Positions 1 through 12,724 of a stretch of 64,000 nucleotides of DNA are shown here, one piece after another. The notes beneath the pieces are model-generated. The model was not told the DNA's origin. It worked only from the letters and a program-made list of their open reading frames with translations, and searched no databases. The stretch spans positions 184,038,455-184,102,454 of the forward strand of contig CANTUZ010000001.1 in the NCBI GenBank assembly GCA_947846985.1. Direction: 5' to 3'. Source of the DNA: Fratercula arctica. Taxonomy: Eukaryota > Chordata > Aves > Charadriiformes > Alcidae. Numbering within the stretch: the first letter of the stretch is position 1; each line of letters opens with the position of its first letter. The position numbers and the translations under genes were made by a program.

Positions 1-62
1 AGTGAAAATTAATAGCCATAGCTACCCTAATCTTTTCTTGTACCTTCACAATTGTCTTTCTA

Positions 63-86
63 TTTTTTTTTTTTTTTTTTTTTTTT
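63..86. repeat. poly(T) tract
   Basis: An uninterrupted run of 24 T. It could be a reverse-strand poly(A) remnant, but no element body can be recognised next to it, so it is called only as a homopolymer. Confidence 0.95.
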
Positions 87-2734
87 GTTTAACGTTGCGT
101 AGCTTTTCAGAATTCTTGGGAAACTGTGAAACAAGAAATTACTCTTGGTTCAAGTGCAGGGAACTATCCAAATTATATTTGAAAGTTATGGACTATATTT
201 ACTAGTCTGTATCATATGATTCTGTGTCATATGATTCAACTTCAATAGCTGATTTATCATGACTTATTTATCATGACTTATTCTAGGACTGGTTTATCCT
301 ATAAATCCAATATTTAGGGAAATCATGTTACATCTGTCCATAGGAGTATTCAGTTAGTCTGAATACGTGATAACATATTTAGCGTTAAAACACTGGGAAT
401 GAAAACATACAGTCCTTCCAGAGACAAAGTGAAATGGTGGTTTATGTTTCCTTAAGAATAAAAGAATTACGTGTGATTTTTAAAAAATATATTAAAGAAA
501 ATATAATGTATCAAAGAATAAATGCTATTCAGACTAAGTGGGGATAAAAGTTATTGTTTTAGAAAAGTTTCCCAGCTGTAAAAAACTAAAGTGCCCACAA
601 AAAAGAGAACAACCTAGGATCCATGGATGAACAGTGTCTGACAGTATCTTTTCAGGACTGGTATTCAAACATAAATTGATAAATTAAAAAATATAAATAA
701 ATTACACAACAGTTTAGAAGGTTTGAGATTAGCTGGATTTATGACAAGTCAGTAAAGCAGAACAAACTCTAAGATAAATATAACAAAGTACTCCAAAAGG
801 CACCAAGGCAGATATGCCTCTAGCTGAAAAGCGTGAGAGAAAATAGGTATTTTAGCAGTACCAAGAGTCATGAATAGAAAATGACAAATGATAGCTAGGT
901 CAGAAGAAATATGAGAGTTTCAGACAATTTTATAGAGCATTACATACTACACATCAGAGACTTATACAATAAGATCATGCGAGAAGGAGAAAATTCCTTT
1001 TCTTGGAAGGAGACAAAGGCTATTGCACCTAAGGAGACTGAATGAACTCCTGATTATAGGGACCCATTTCAGTGATGAGCATTGACGCAGGGGTCCTTAC
1101 CAAAGTGCTGGTGGAATAGGGAGTCTGTTTAGATGAGAACATCCAAATTAATCAAGATTTATTCTAGACTAACAAAGAAGAGCCTAAGATCCGTGGCACT
1201 CCTAAGATATTCTTGTGGTCTAACAACCTTTTGATGTAGCCAGTGCCTAAAACAGAGCAAGGATTGATCAGAAGCCTCTGGTAGAAGCTGAGCTGTTGCA
1301 TTCCTACTCTTTACAAACCAATTTAGCTTTTGGCACACTGGAAAGGTGCTTTCCAGTGTTTCTGTATGTTAGGGAGGGGATCCAAGGAGGGACGTACCTT
1401 GTCACAGCCACTGTCGGCTATCGCCAGGAAATCTCTGGCCACCCAGGAGCACTCAAATCACAAGAATAAAGGTCAAAGCAGGCACAGAACATTTGAAAAC
1501 TCTCTGACAAGCTGTTTTTTGTACACTTCCCCTCTTAAAAAGAACAGTATTCCAATCATGGAGGCTTTGTACTGTCCTGGGAAATTAATAGCTAAATCTC
1601 AGTTGTTGGGAATCCTAATTTCTGAAAAAGTCCAGTTGGTCTCTGAAACATGCTATTAGTTTAAATGGGTTAAAATTGAAATAAATGATAAAAAAAAGGA
1701 TATTAATACCACAGAATATGATGGGTTTTAAAGCAAATTGTATATTAGTCTAGTGTAAAAAACCAAAAGCTCTTAAAGTTGCCAGTATGGAGACTTTTAA
1801 GTAGTAGAAAGGTTACTATTAAAATGTATACACTCCTCAAATTTAATTTTCTATCTCCATGTTCACATGCATTTTTATCACAGACAACACTATAAAGACT
1901 CAGCACGGTGCTCCTCTGAAAACAGAGTACAAGGATTTGCATATCAGCATTAAATAGGCTTTCCAAGGTAGGCGGTCTTGCAACTTGCAACACAGTGGTG
2001 TGTTATCATGCAATTCAGGTGAAAGATGTTACAAAACAGTGTGAAAGCTTATTCAGAACTATGGATTAAAATGAGGAAAAAATAGCGTGAGGAAATGGAT
2101 TTCTCAAATGGCTTCTGAATAAGAGAGAAATTCACACCAAGAAGTCCCTTTATCGAGGCTGTCTTAAGATTCCTAGATGAACGCGAAAAATTGCAACCCT
2201 CTCCTTTATTTACCACTAAAGTTTAAAATAAGGAATTCCTCCTAAAACACCCTCCAATATTTATTTCTGATTGGCTAACTGGACAAACCACCCAATTTGA
2301 TCAACTTTTTGGAGAGAAGAAAATACTTGCCACCTTACCAAGAAATTTGTGCTAACAGTAGTATTGTATACTCGATTTGAGACAAACTAAAACAGCGAAA
2401 CTCTTCAGCTGGCGGGGTGAAGTGATATATAGCGCAATGGCTTTTAATCTTCCAATTTTATCTTTAAGGAAAGATTTTATTTTATTTTATTTTTAGTGCC
2501 CTCCTATACGGTAGCCCTTGCTACTGTGCTGTGGATCCAAATATACGGGGTGGGTGTGAGCACTACCGTGTGTGGCAATGTCCTTTTAGAGCCTTCAGCA
2601 TTCAGCCACAGACACGACTGCTAAGTGCTTTTCTAAAGCAAAAATATTCTTATGGTAGCTGTGACTGTCAAAGTACATAAACAAGTCAAGGTCTGAGATG
2701 AAAGGCAGTATCTTTTACTGATATTATGTTCCTC
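87..2734. other. AT-rich non-coding stretch, nothing recognised
   Basis: Open frames here are short (at most about 109 codons), have AT-rich composition and show no recognisable domain. No repeat family stands out. Confidence 0.6.
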
Positions 2735-2800
2735 TTTGTATTGGTTGGTCTAATAAAAGATAGCTTCTCCCCACAAGCCTTGCCTATTAAGGGATTTTTT
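2735..2800 (+). repeat. terminal fragment of an old dispersed amniote repeat (class uncertain)
   Basis: The stretch contains GGTTGGTCTAATAAAAGATA followed by a CCCCACAAGCCTTGCC-like run. From memory, this is the terminal signature of a repeat scattered through turtle, crocodile and bird genomes. A longer copy of what looks like the same family lies reversed at 37.64-38.25 kb. I cannot assign its class. Only the end of the element is visible, so the boundaries are approximate. Confidence 0.4.
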
Positions 2801-4780
2801 GCTGTGCAATACTAATAGACTTCAATTTTTAGCTGCTAGACTCTGAAGTGCTCGAATATGAAAGGAACTGTTCTCCCTTATGCCCAGTGTATTCTTCTTG
2901 CTGGAAGAGTATGTTATATTAAAAAATTAGGACACTTTGGTACAGAGAAGCAGTGGACACAGTGATTTAATTACCTAGAGTACTGAGTCCTGATATATAA
3001 GGTGGGCAAAAGTTCAACACACAGTGACACTGAGAGTCTGAGAGGTGTGTGTGGCTATTTTAATCAATAACCTTACACTACTTCAAGATTTTCCTTTAGA
3101 AAATTTTAGTCTTCAGGTAGATAGTGGATGCCACTCCTGATAAACAGTGGGGTTTTTCTTCCATCTTAAAAATGTTGTGACTTCAGCCGTTAAGAGTGCC
3201 TGTATATTTCATATATGTCTGTTGATTGGTATTCTGTTGCCCAGAGAAAAGACTTCAGCTACCCAGCTGCCCTCCCCTTTTCTAACTAGCCTTTGTGCAA
3301 TGGTCTTCCATACCGATTTCTTTTCCCTGGATCATGGAAACACTCTTTCTGGATACTTCTTGAAATAAAATAAAAGAAAAACTATTAGTTAAAATGCAAT
3401 TTTCTGTAAAAAGCAGCTTTCAAGAACATTTTAATTGGATTTTATTGATGTAAAGTAGTAATGGTTTTAGTAATTTTCTTTATATGTTTTTCATTATAAC
3501 TGACTTTTTGTTGTTTCTTGATGTATAGTACTAAGTTTAACTGTGGGAATATGCAACCAATCATAAGCCATATAATTAAAAAGATAACAGGAAAAGTCTT
3601 TATAAACTTCATTTCGACTATTATCTAGTGAAGCATTAATATTTTGAAGAACATCTGACATCTTATTTTTCTTAATAAAAATTAGAATGAAAAGAGAAAA
3701 TGTCCTTATTAATCTGCTCAAATGCAATAACTGTAATTTCAGTAATAAAAATTGACAGCATGAGATATTTCTGTGACATACAGTTTGCATAGTTGTATTA
3801 GATTTGTAACACACAGAAATTGTTTTGCATCCCTTAAATACTTTGTGAACTGTTTAGTTGCTCTTGCTGCCACCTTTGTTTCACCAGAATCCTTGAGGAA
3901 AAGCCAAGTCAGTGGTCAGAGCTGACCATGAGCGCTGACAGCTGAGTCTCTGGGGATGGAGAAGTGGTTGCAGGGCTGGTGACGCCTTACCAGACCCTTC
4001 CAGCACTCGCCATATCCCTGAACCGGCCTGCCCTCTCTGATCCTAGCCCAAACTGACCACGTGGGTTTTGGTATTCCCCACTGGCCCTGCAGGCCTGCAT
4101 GAGACACCTCGCATTAACTAGGCTCTGCATATGTGAATGTCTGCAGAGACAACCGACCCCTTGCATTCAAGGCTACGTGGCTAGATCAGACCTAGAAGCA
4201 TCTCTCTGCCGTGTTCTTGGTGGGCAGTGAGAGCAGCCTGACACACTCTCTCCCTTGAAGAATCCCATATGCCAGACCAAAAAGTACCCAGCTGTGCAGC
4301 ACAAGTCAACACATCTGGAAGAGGACAAGAACAGAATTAGGTAAGGCCATTTGCTGGGACAGTCAGTCAGCAAGCAAGAGAATAGTTATCATTCAATTTG
4401 TTTCACCTTTACAAACCTATTGTCTTTGCTCTTCTCATTTGCAGAGCAAATTCGGCAAACAATTTGGGTAAACAATTGAGACAAACCAAAGTCGTTACTC
4501 AAAGCACTCTCATGACCTCAGTGCCTTGTTGTTATCCAGAAGCTGTGCAAGCCACCTGACAGATATTTGGCTTTTTTAAGCTGCTCAATGCATTCACTGC
4601 AGGGAGCAAACCACAGCCATCTTGGACAAGTGGTGCTGAGTGGTGCTTGCCTCCAAATGGCTTTGGAGATTACCTGTCCAAGGATGTCGCTCAAAACTTC
4701 CTCAGTCCTTCCTCATTGGACGCATTTGTCTAGAAGGCTTCTGAAGGAACAGAGAACATTCCCCTTGTTCTTTTTCTGAC
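2801..4780. other. non-coding stretch with a GC-richer block at about 3890-4350
   Basis: Mostly AT-rich without recognisable content. About 3890-4350 is clearly GC-richer than its surroundings and carries two short minus-strand open frames (63 and 66 codons). Neither has a motif I recognise and neither shows convincing splice context. Confidence 0.5.
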
Positions 4781-4919
4781 ATGGCAGCAGGTGATGGTGA
4801 AACCACCAAGTTGAAGAAGGGCAGGTTGAGAAAGGAGTCAGTGACACTGAATCTGGAAGATATCATGGCTGTCGTTTTCTGAAGAAGAAGAAGAAGAAGG
4901 TGGCAAAGAGAACTGAACC
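4781..4919 (+). other. coding-like remnant, possible decayed (processed?) pseudogene
   Basis: An ATG at 4781 opens 33 codons rich in charged residues (Lys/Arg/Glu) and ending in a Leu-Glu-Asp-Ile-Met-Ala-Val-Val run. A TGA follows at 4878-4880. In the next frame the same DNA continues as Ser followed by a run of six Glu and Gly-Gly-Lys-Glu-Asn before another stop. The continuation of an acidic tail after a one-base shift resembles a frameshifted protein-coding remnant. I do not recognise the parent gene. A GAA trinucleotide repeat in ordinary DNA could also produce this appearance. Confidence 0.2.
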
Positions 4920-5482
4920 TGGTGGTTGTTCCTGAATCAGGGTCAGATGTATGCAAATACAGTACTTCCTAAAGAAATCCTCCTTTGATAGTTTTGAAAC
5001 TTCCGGATGTCAATTGTGTTATGGATACTTTCTTCTATCAAATCTGAGATATTTTAGTACAAAGCAAGTTTGAGAAGCTCTGTTTTCCACATGACCATGC
5101 AGATATTAATTGTGTCATCTTCCCCAAATGCACTGTTGCTTGCATCCTTTGTTAGAACCCATGACTGGTCATGATGTGGGCAAATTTGGGATTAATTTAT
5201 TATCTGCCTAGTTTACTTTTCTGAAGTATCACTAAAAAATTGCCATTTTAATGTTTATAAGAATTCTCAGTGTTCAAAGTGGTTTAAAAATATCAACAGA
5301 GGTTCAGATGGCTTTTTGACCTTTTCTGATACCCTTGATTCTTACTTTAGCTTATCCTTCAGATTAACTACTTTTTAGTAGGTTTTTGTTAGTAAATAGC
5401 AAATTAGGATTTATTAATTCAAAAACTGTAACTAATGAGATAAAGATACTTCATTATTTTAAAGCTGCAAGGGAATATATAA

Positions 5483-5872
5483 TTCTGCTGGGATTGTTTA
5501 GTCTGGAGAAGAGGAGGCTGAGGAGAGACCTTATTGCTCTCTACAACTACCTGAAAGGAGGTTGTAGAGAGGTGGGGGTCAGTCTCTTCTCCAAAATAAC
5601 AAGCTATAGGACAGAGGAAATGGCCTCAAGTTGTGCTGGGGTAGGTTTAGGATGGATGTTAGGAAAAATTTCTTCACTGAAAGGTTTATCAAACATTGGA
5701 ACAGGCTGCCCAGGGAAGTGGTTGAGTCACTGTCCCTGGAGGTTTTTAAAAGATGGGTAGATGCGGTGCTTAGGGACATGGTTTAGTGGTGATTTTGGCA
5801 GTGTTAGGTTGATGGTTGGACTCGATGATCTGAAAGGTCCCTTCCAACCTAGACGATTTTATGATTCTATGA
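5483..5872 (+). mobile_element. CR1 LINE, old 5'-truncated 3' end
   Basis: CR1-type ORF2 C-terminal sequence is recognisable: the [10 protein letters not shown] motif near 5497-5530, then the tract reading as asparagine, arginine/glycine and leucine-proline-rich CR1 text near 5700. It continues into the 3' UTR (TTGGACTCGATGATCTGAAAGG) and ends in TATGATTCTATGA. The reading frame is broken by substitutions and small indels. Its 3' UTR has the 'ATGATCT.AAAGGTC.CTTCCAACCTA' pattern, unlike the young copies at 10 and 50 kb but like the fragment at 50.07 kb. The 5' edge is uncertain by tens of bases. Confidence 0.9.
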
Positions 5873-5921
5873 AATGAAATAAAATTAAAAATAAAAATAA
5901 TTAAAAAATAAAAAAAAACCC
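5873..5921 (+). repeat. A-rich low-complexity tail
   Basis: An AAATAAAAT-type A-rich stretch directly follows the CR1 octamer end. It probably expanded at the insertion junction or was already present at the target. Confidence 0.8.
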
Positions 5922-8567
5922 CTTAATTCTCATTTAAATTCTAGCAGTTGATAAGTACTGAACTTTTGGCAAGAATTTTCCACCCAGCGTCATCTCCCAG
6001 AAACATTCTGCTTCCTCCAGTGAGACATAGTTCAGAGATCCCTTTTTCTTCCTTGTCTGGATAGACATTGGACATTGGTTGATGCAGATCGTTGCTGGAA
6101 TATAGACACCCCAGCCTCATGGATGGTTAGGACAATGAAAGATGGAAAGCCAGTGTTCTCTGGAGGCACCAGGCCAGCCTTTAGAGGAACTCTGATGTGT
6201 GGTTGCACAGACACCTTAGCACCCAGCGTGGCGTGAGTGGTCATCTATCGCACATATTTCTGAGAGAAATCACATGGATGCATTGTGCTACCTTGAGTTT
6301 TTCTTTGAATATCTCATGATCTTGCTCTTCTCAGTGGGCTGCGCTCTCAGGACAACCTCTGTTGTCCATGATAGGTAGTGATGTGGCAATTTCACCGCAG
6401 ATTCACCACCAGTGTATAAATCTAGATGGAGATCTTTACCTTTATGGGGGAATGAAATAATGTCAAAGTCAAACGTTATTGCCCTGAAGCACTACAGCAG
6501 ATCAGAAAAGAGGTGATCAAGACAGCGGAAATTTAAAATGTAACATTTTAATGCAACATGAGAACTGATGTAAATGATATCACCAGGATTTCTCACACTG
6601 AGTATTGGATCCAGTCAGTCATAGGAAACCAATGAGAACATTTGAATTCAATTGAAAATGCACTTTTATTCAAAGAGTAATTTGGATGGAAATTTTCTAT
6701 TAGAACTAGCTTTTAGTAGATAAATTGCCAATACTACCAATGTTTATAATTACTACTTCTAATTTTGCATGTATGTACTTGCATGTAAAAAAAAATAATT
6801 CCTACAACTCTCCCCAAACAGTAATAATGGGCGTATTATTTTAGAAATATCATACTTTTCTTGTTTATCTAAATGTTGAAGTTTTCAGCAGTAGAGCTAT
6901 AGTCTGAATTTAAAGGACTAAGCACTTATCACTGTGCAAAATTACTTCAACTGATCCGTAAGTTCTCTTCCCATGCCAGTATGATTGGCCACTTTAACAT
7001 TATACTGCTCAATTCTTGTCATCACACAGGTGTAGAGTTGAAAATCATGTTGAATTTCAGAAAACCTGCTGTGTGGGCTCATCAAGCCATGACGGCGTGC
7101 TTTTCTCTGCTCCTTGATACTCTTACATTCACAGAAATCAATGCATTTGTAACTATAGTTTTTATTTTGTTTCTGTGTGAACGCAATTCTAGTAAACAGA
7201 GATTTATAGTGGTAATATTCTCAATCCTTTATGTGCATTCTAAATAATGCTTCAAGTTACATTTACTGATAGGTTATGTTCATGGAAATAACTGCAAATG
7301 ACTTGCAGAATAGCAACTGAAGGTATATTTTAAAAATGCAGTTATTGGTAGTTTTTAAGGAACTCTGATTCTGACCTCAGTTCAGAAAACCATTAAGAAA
7401 AAATGCTTAAATTTCATAAAAATGCTACAATACCGCTAACATAATCTGGCTTTAAGAACAAACCTAACATTAAACATGACAGAAGTGTTTTCATGAATAT
7501 CGATGCAATGCTGAGCCAGCAGTTATTTGAAAGTACTTTTTTTTTTTGCTTGAAAAGCTTCAGAAGCTTAAGGTTTTTTGGCTACTGAAAACCTGAGAAA
7601 TGCTTTATAGTAAAGTACAAGGACTAGAAATATTTTCAGAACTAGTGTGTGCATACAGGCTACATTCTCAAGTCTATGTGGTCTTTACAGCAACTAGGAA
7701 CAGATTTACAAGCATATCCATGAGATATGGGTATAAATTATATAAAAAATTTGGGAAATATCACTAGTATTTACCCAGAGATAACAAAACCTTTGTTTTA
7801 AGAAGCTCTATCTTCTTTAGAAAAAAAAAAAAAAGTTTTAATCTGGATTTTGTCACTGGCTAAAACCAAATTCGATTTAGAGAGCTATCTTATTTAGCTT
7901 GCTACAGAGTTTTGCAGATGTGAAATTTCTGTTTCTTGACAGAAATAAGAAAAGAAAAAAAATATTTTGGTCAATAAATAGTCCATGAAAATGTCTATAA
8001 ATTATGTTGGTCTAAAAAAGATGTTACAGATTTATTTTGAGAGGCTTTCTTTTGGCTACAGTAGAGTTCTCTTTCCTGTCATGCAACTGTAAATTAGATA
8101 TAGCAATTAGCTATTTCTTTTAGGCAAATATGACAAGACTACATTTAACACATTAGTGTGCAGTTTTTCTGCAATAATGCTATTACCAAAATATCATTGT
8201 ATTTAGCCAATCTACATAAAGAAAAAAGTTGTCATTCCCTTAGTGGCTTGCAGAGAAGAAATCCCTACGGTTTGAGATACGAACTTATTTTGTTCTTTTA
8301 TGCCTAATCAATGCCACAATAGCTCCCTTATGCAGTGGATAGTGCCCTTTGTAAGCACATTATCCCACATAGAGAAAAGCCGCCTTCATTTTTATTCTGC
8401 CAGGCAAATCTCTACAAGTCTTATCATTTTGCTGAAGGTAGAAGCAATTCTGTAGATGTCGACTTGCCTCGAGTAGATTAATCAGTGGAAAAGCATATGA
8501 GTGGATCCCCGTGGGAGCTTTTCAATACTCAGGTGCCCTTTTTAGGTAGCTCAAGGGGAGAACAGCG
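5922..8567. other. AT-rich non-coding stretch, nothing recognised
   Basis: No coding signal or clear repeat family. There are short homopolymer runs only (for example T at about 7539-7548 and A at about 7819-7834). Confidence 0.6.
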
Positions 8568-8712
8568 TACTCCTCTTTCCTTTGTAAAATGAGGATGCTG
8601 ATACTAGCTTCAGTGATACATTGTGCAAATTAATGTATTAATGCTTAGAGTCCTTGCATGTAAGATTCTGGATAAGAATGAATCATTATTATTATCATCA
8701 TTAGTATTAAAA
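8568..8712 (+). mobile_element. probable MIR-type SINE relic
   Basis: The order of short blocks matches the 3' half of MIR: a TTCC-TTTGTAAAATGAGGATGCTGATA block, then a diverged GTGCAAATTAATGTATTAATGCTTAGAG block, then the ATTATTATTATCATCATTA tail. Divergence is high, as expected for an amniote-age SINE. The call rests on block order, not on an alignment. Confidence 0.5.
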
Positions 8713-10178
8713 ATAATTATGAGGAAAATTGGCCCTTTTCTACTAGTTCCCATGTTAATGCTTTGATGTATCTCATTGATTTTATTGTGACTCCTTATAG
8801 AGAAAGATGTAGTAATACTATATTGCAGAAGAAGGGTAGATTAACACCTTTCCCTCCCTTTAATTTCTGGCATTTTTTGTGAACTAGTGTTTGTTAAAAT
8901 AATTTTTTTTTTTTTTTTTTTTTTTCACTTATAGTTTCAACCTGTATCTCCTCCAGATTTTTCAACACATACAAAAAGAAGGTGTCAAAACACATATGTT
9001 TAGACTGGAAGGATATGCTACCACATATTCTTACGTACTGAAAGCCCTTCAGAATAATACTTCTTAAAGCTTGTGGCCCTTGAATGTAGGATTACGTATA
9101 TTAGATATATATTTGTTCTCATGTGGATTGGCACGAGGAAATCCCATTAAAGTTAATGGGTGGTAGAAAAGCATATGTGAAGAAGGCAACATCCCTGAGG
9201 AGATAATAAAGATATTCCATTTTCTGCCTACATAAAATGTCAGCGCCATCTAGAACTAATCTTGCTTATTATTAAGAAAAAAAAAAATACTTTAAAAACT
9301 GATGGAGAGTGAAAATGTAGGGCTTCATCTGTATGCTTAAGTGTAATTAGAGAATAAAAGTAAAATGTAAATGCAGTACATGCATATACAAAACTAACAT
9401 AATAAATGCCACAAACATACTGTCATGGCAAACTAGATGTGCAGATTAGCTGTTGCTTGGAACGGGTGAGGCAATGCAGCTACTCCCATTATTCAAGGAA
9501 ATCCATCTAAGTTTCTCCTCATTCCAAAAGTATCAGCCACTCTTTTTTTGGTTTTGTTTTTGTTTTTCTTTTTTTTTTTTTTTTTTTGTTCTGAACATTT
9601 GTATAAGATGGATGCTTATTTGATGAGTGCTTCATTATAAATGAGCAAACTTTTCAGCCTGGTCATCCACACACAATGCTTCTGGATTATTTTGTGTGTC
9701 ACTGACACTTTAATGCAGGGATGAAAAGCTTTTATGTTAGTCATGTTCCTTTCTCGGGAGATGGATCTGCAGTGGTAATGATATTTTATCTTTCATTCTT
9801 TCAGTAAAATAGCATGGGCGTCAGGCTGTCTCAACCAATTAAATATCAATTCATTTGAATCTTACGCATGCTTAGCAATATCACTTTTAGACCAATGTAA
9901 TTTTAATAGGTATCTTAGCAAAGACTTGAAATCGATTGTGCTGTTTCCCTGATGAGGAAGCTGGCATTTTAACTTCTTGGATCTTAAATAAATGTCAGAT
10001 CTCACAAAATACAGTGTTTCTCTCTTCACTTCAGATAAGACTGTGGATATTCCCCACCTGTGCGTGAACTGCAGGTAGAAGGGGAGAGGAAATGAAGAGT
10101 ATCGTACACATGCTCTATCCTGGAGGCAGGTTAGGATTGCCATTTGAAGACGGACAAGGCATTACATTATCTTACATT
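8713..10178. other. AT-rich stretch with T homopolymers
   Basis: Contains poly(T) at 8903-8925 (23 T) and a T-rich low-complexity tract at 9541-9590 including 19 consecutive T (9569-9587). No gene or repeat family is recognised otherwise. Confidence 0.65.
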
Positions 10179-10977
10179 TGATGACACAAAGCTGGGGGGG
10201 GCGGCTGACACACCGGAGGGCTGTGCTGCCATACAGAGAGACCTGGACAGGTTGGAGATCTGGGCAGAGAGGAACCTTATGAAATTCAACAAGGGCAAGT
10301 GTAGGGTGCTGCACCTGGGGAGGAACAACCCCATGCACCAGTACAGGTTGGGGGCTGACCTGCTGGAGAGCAGCTCTGTGGAAAGAGACCTGGGAGTCCT
10401 GGTGGACAACAGGATGACCATGAGCCAGCAATGTGCCCTTGTGGCCAAGAAGGCCAATGGCATCCTGGGGTGCATCAAAAAGAGTGTGGCCAGCAGGTCA
10501 AGGGAGGTCATCCTCCCCCTCTACTCTGCATTGGTGAGGCCACACCTGGAGTACTGCGTCCAGTTCTGGGCTCCCCGGTTCCAGAAGGACAGGGAACTGC
10601 TGGAAAGGGTGCAGCAGAGGGCTACCAAGATGATTAGGGGACTGGAACACCTCTCTTATGAGGAAAGGCTGAGGGATTTGTGTCTCTTCAGTCTGGAAAA
10701 AAGACGGCTGAGGGGGGATCTCATCAACACTTATAAATACTTAAAGGGTGGGAGTCAGGAGGATGGGACCAGGCTCTTTTCAGTAGTGCCCGGGGACAGG
10801 ACAAGAGGCAATGGGCACAAACTTGAGCACAAGAAGTTCCACCTAAACATGAGGAGGAACTTCTTTACCCTGAGGGTGGCAGAGCACTGGAACAGGCTGC
10901 CCAGAGAGGTGGTGGAGTCTCCATCTCTGGAGACATTCAAAACCCGCCTGGACGTGTTCCTGTGTAACCTGCTCTAG
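10179..10977 (+). pseudogene. CR1 ORF2 C-terminal fragment (open, 265 codons)
   Basis: The fragment equals residues 707-971 of the full-length ORF2 at 50,743-53,658, starting with the two Asp of the reverse transcriptase FADD box. It holds the end of the RT palm, the thumb and the CR1 C-terminal region. It lacks the endonuclease and most RT motifs, so it cannot encode an active enzyme. The frame is still fully open. By chance it extends 12 codons upstream into flanking DNA to a TTG at 10144, with no in-frame ATG at the front. Three amino-acid differences from the full-length copy were seen: Cys for Gly874, Arg for Trp882 and Ser for Cys898. It is a dead-on-arrival insertion, not a host gene. 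Confidence 0.95.
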
Positions 10978-11077
10978 GTGACCCTGCTCTGGCAGGGGGG
11001 TTGGACTAGATGATCTCCAGAGGTCCCTTCCAACCCTATGGTTCTATGATTCTATGATGATTCTATGATTCTATGAT
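10179..11077 (+). mobile_element. young 5'-truncated CR1 LINE
   Basis: This is the 3' 0.9 kb of a CR1, almost identical to the matching part of the full-length copy at 50.66-55.2 kb. By eye I count about six substitutions over roughly 800 coding bases. The 5' truncation point is at 10179, inside the codons for the FADD catalytic box of reverse transcriptase. It carries the last 265 codons of ORF2, a TAG at 10975-10977, a roughly 60-base 3' UTR and a tail of ATTCTATG units, one of which is interrupted (TATGATGATTC). No target-site duplication is obvious, which is usual for CR1. Confidence 0.97.
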
Positions 11078-12724
11078 CTGTATTTTCCCTACCAGGAGCT
11101 TTGAAAAGGAGGCAAGAGGCACATTCAACATCCCTGCTGTACATTGTGGTGTTATTAAACTAGTGATACATTTGGCCTCAGCAATTGTCTGTGAATGTAT
11201 TTACTTTAATGATTTTTTTTATTTTAAATTTGGTTGCAAATATATTTGCACCTGCTGGATTCACTTGGAAATTTTGAAAAATATTTCAGAAGTTATGTTT
11301 GACTCTGTGGCTAGTATGAGGTCAAGTGGGTGATATCATTAGTTCCGACTAGTTCCGACTTCCCAAGCTGACCATTTGTACTTACTAGTCGGCAAAGCAA
11401 CCTAGACTGATTTTTCTTATGCAGAAATCACTCTCCTATTGCATCTTTTTCCTGACGTGATTAGAAAAAAACAGTCTATGTTTTAATTTTTCAACTTTTC
11501 TTGCCATTGATATCTTGTGGGGAATCCTGATACACAGCTGTAGTTCTAGAACCCTGCTATGCCTGGATGATCCGTTTAATGCACAACTGACTATTGCAGT
11601 GTTAATAGTCTAATTCAAGAAGTGCATTGATTACAAAACAGTGAGGAGATACTATATTTCAGGCTTAATGTATGTCAAAGAGAAATGGGGTAATATTAGA
11701 ATTGTGACACGTTATTTTTGATTCTTTAAATGTTCTGCTCCCTTTTTCTTGCTTACGCCTTACTGTCAAAAAAATATAACTAAAGACACTTCCTACTTCG
11801 GAATGTAACAAGAGAGAATTTATGTGATTTATTTATACTTCAAATGAGAAGGGCAGTAACTTCTCTGAAATTTGACAACATAGCAATAGGAAATTTCCAT
11901 AAGCAAGTTAACCTCTCATTTACCTTTTGAAGGTACACTTGCACATCAGAATAAACAACAAATAAGATTAACGTGTTTTATTAACAGAACAAAATCATCA
12001 CTCTAATAAAATAACATCTCTATCAGGTTGTTATGGTACTAAAGGACTCTTTGGTCTTGTAGAAACAAAATAAATAATAATAGTGATGGATATGAGAGAA
12101 CAGCTCCTAAACAAAAACTCCATTTACCTTCTTTGTTCATCCAACTTCTCCCTTCCCGAATTCACATTTGCTTGTGAGCTATGTGCAGTTATATGCCCCA
12201 TAATCTATTTAGGATCCCTAATTGTGTTTGTTAATATCACATTTACATTACTTTAACATTAACAGGGGCTTTATGAGTGTTTAACTTTGCAAGTGCCTTT
12301 TTTTTTTTAAATGTCAACAAAGCCAAGATTCAAATTTATGTTTTGAGGACTTGAAGTGCTAAAGAGCTCCATTATCTCTCCTTCATTTTAATCTAATGAA
12401 TTAATGCATTGAAAGTCTTCTTACTTCATTAACAAAACCATTTGACCTCTTTTACATCAAAGGTAAACCATTGCATACTATCCTACATTTATTTCTGTTA
12501 TATAAATGTTATATAAATCTCTTCAAAAACTCACTTTCTCTTTATGTTAGGCAAGTGTTTTATTTAATCATCATTTCTTTGTATTTCTATTATGAAAATG
12601 CCTGTGAGGGGTAGTCAGAGCTCTTTAACCACATAGACATTGCCTTCTGTTTAACGATCTAATAGAGGTTTGCAAACATATATTAATTAAGCATCAGAAG
12701 GCCCCTTTGAGGGAGACATGGTAA
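11078..12724. other. AT-rich non-coding stretch, nothing recognised
   Basis: No gene. A 10-base unit (AGTTCCGACT) occurs twice in tandem near 11340-11360. An 86-codon plus-strand open frame overlapping the CR1 end has no recognisable content. Confidence 0.6.

Noticed and set aside
1330..1659. 109-codon plus-strand open frame
   Set aside because: No domain, signal or splice context. Length is within random expectation in this many frames, and the listed start is a non-ATG codon.
3916..4373. Two minus-strand frames in a GC-richer block, considered as exons
   Set aside because: The translations have no known domain, and clear acceptor/donor pairs bounding the frames are lacking.
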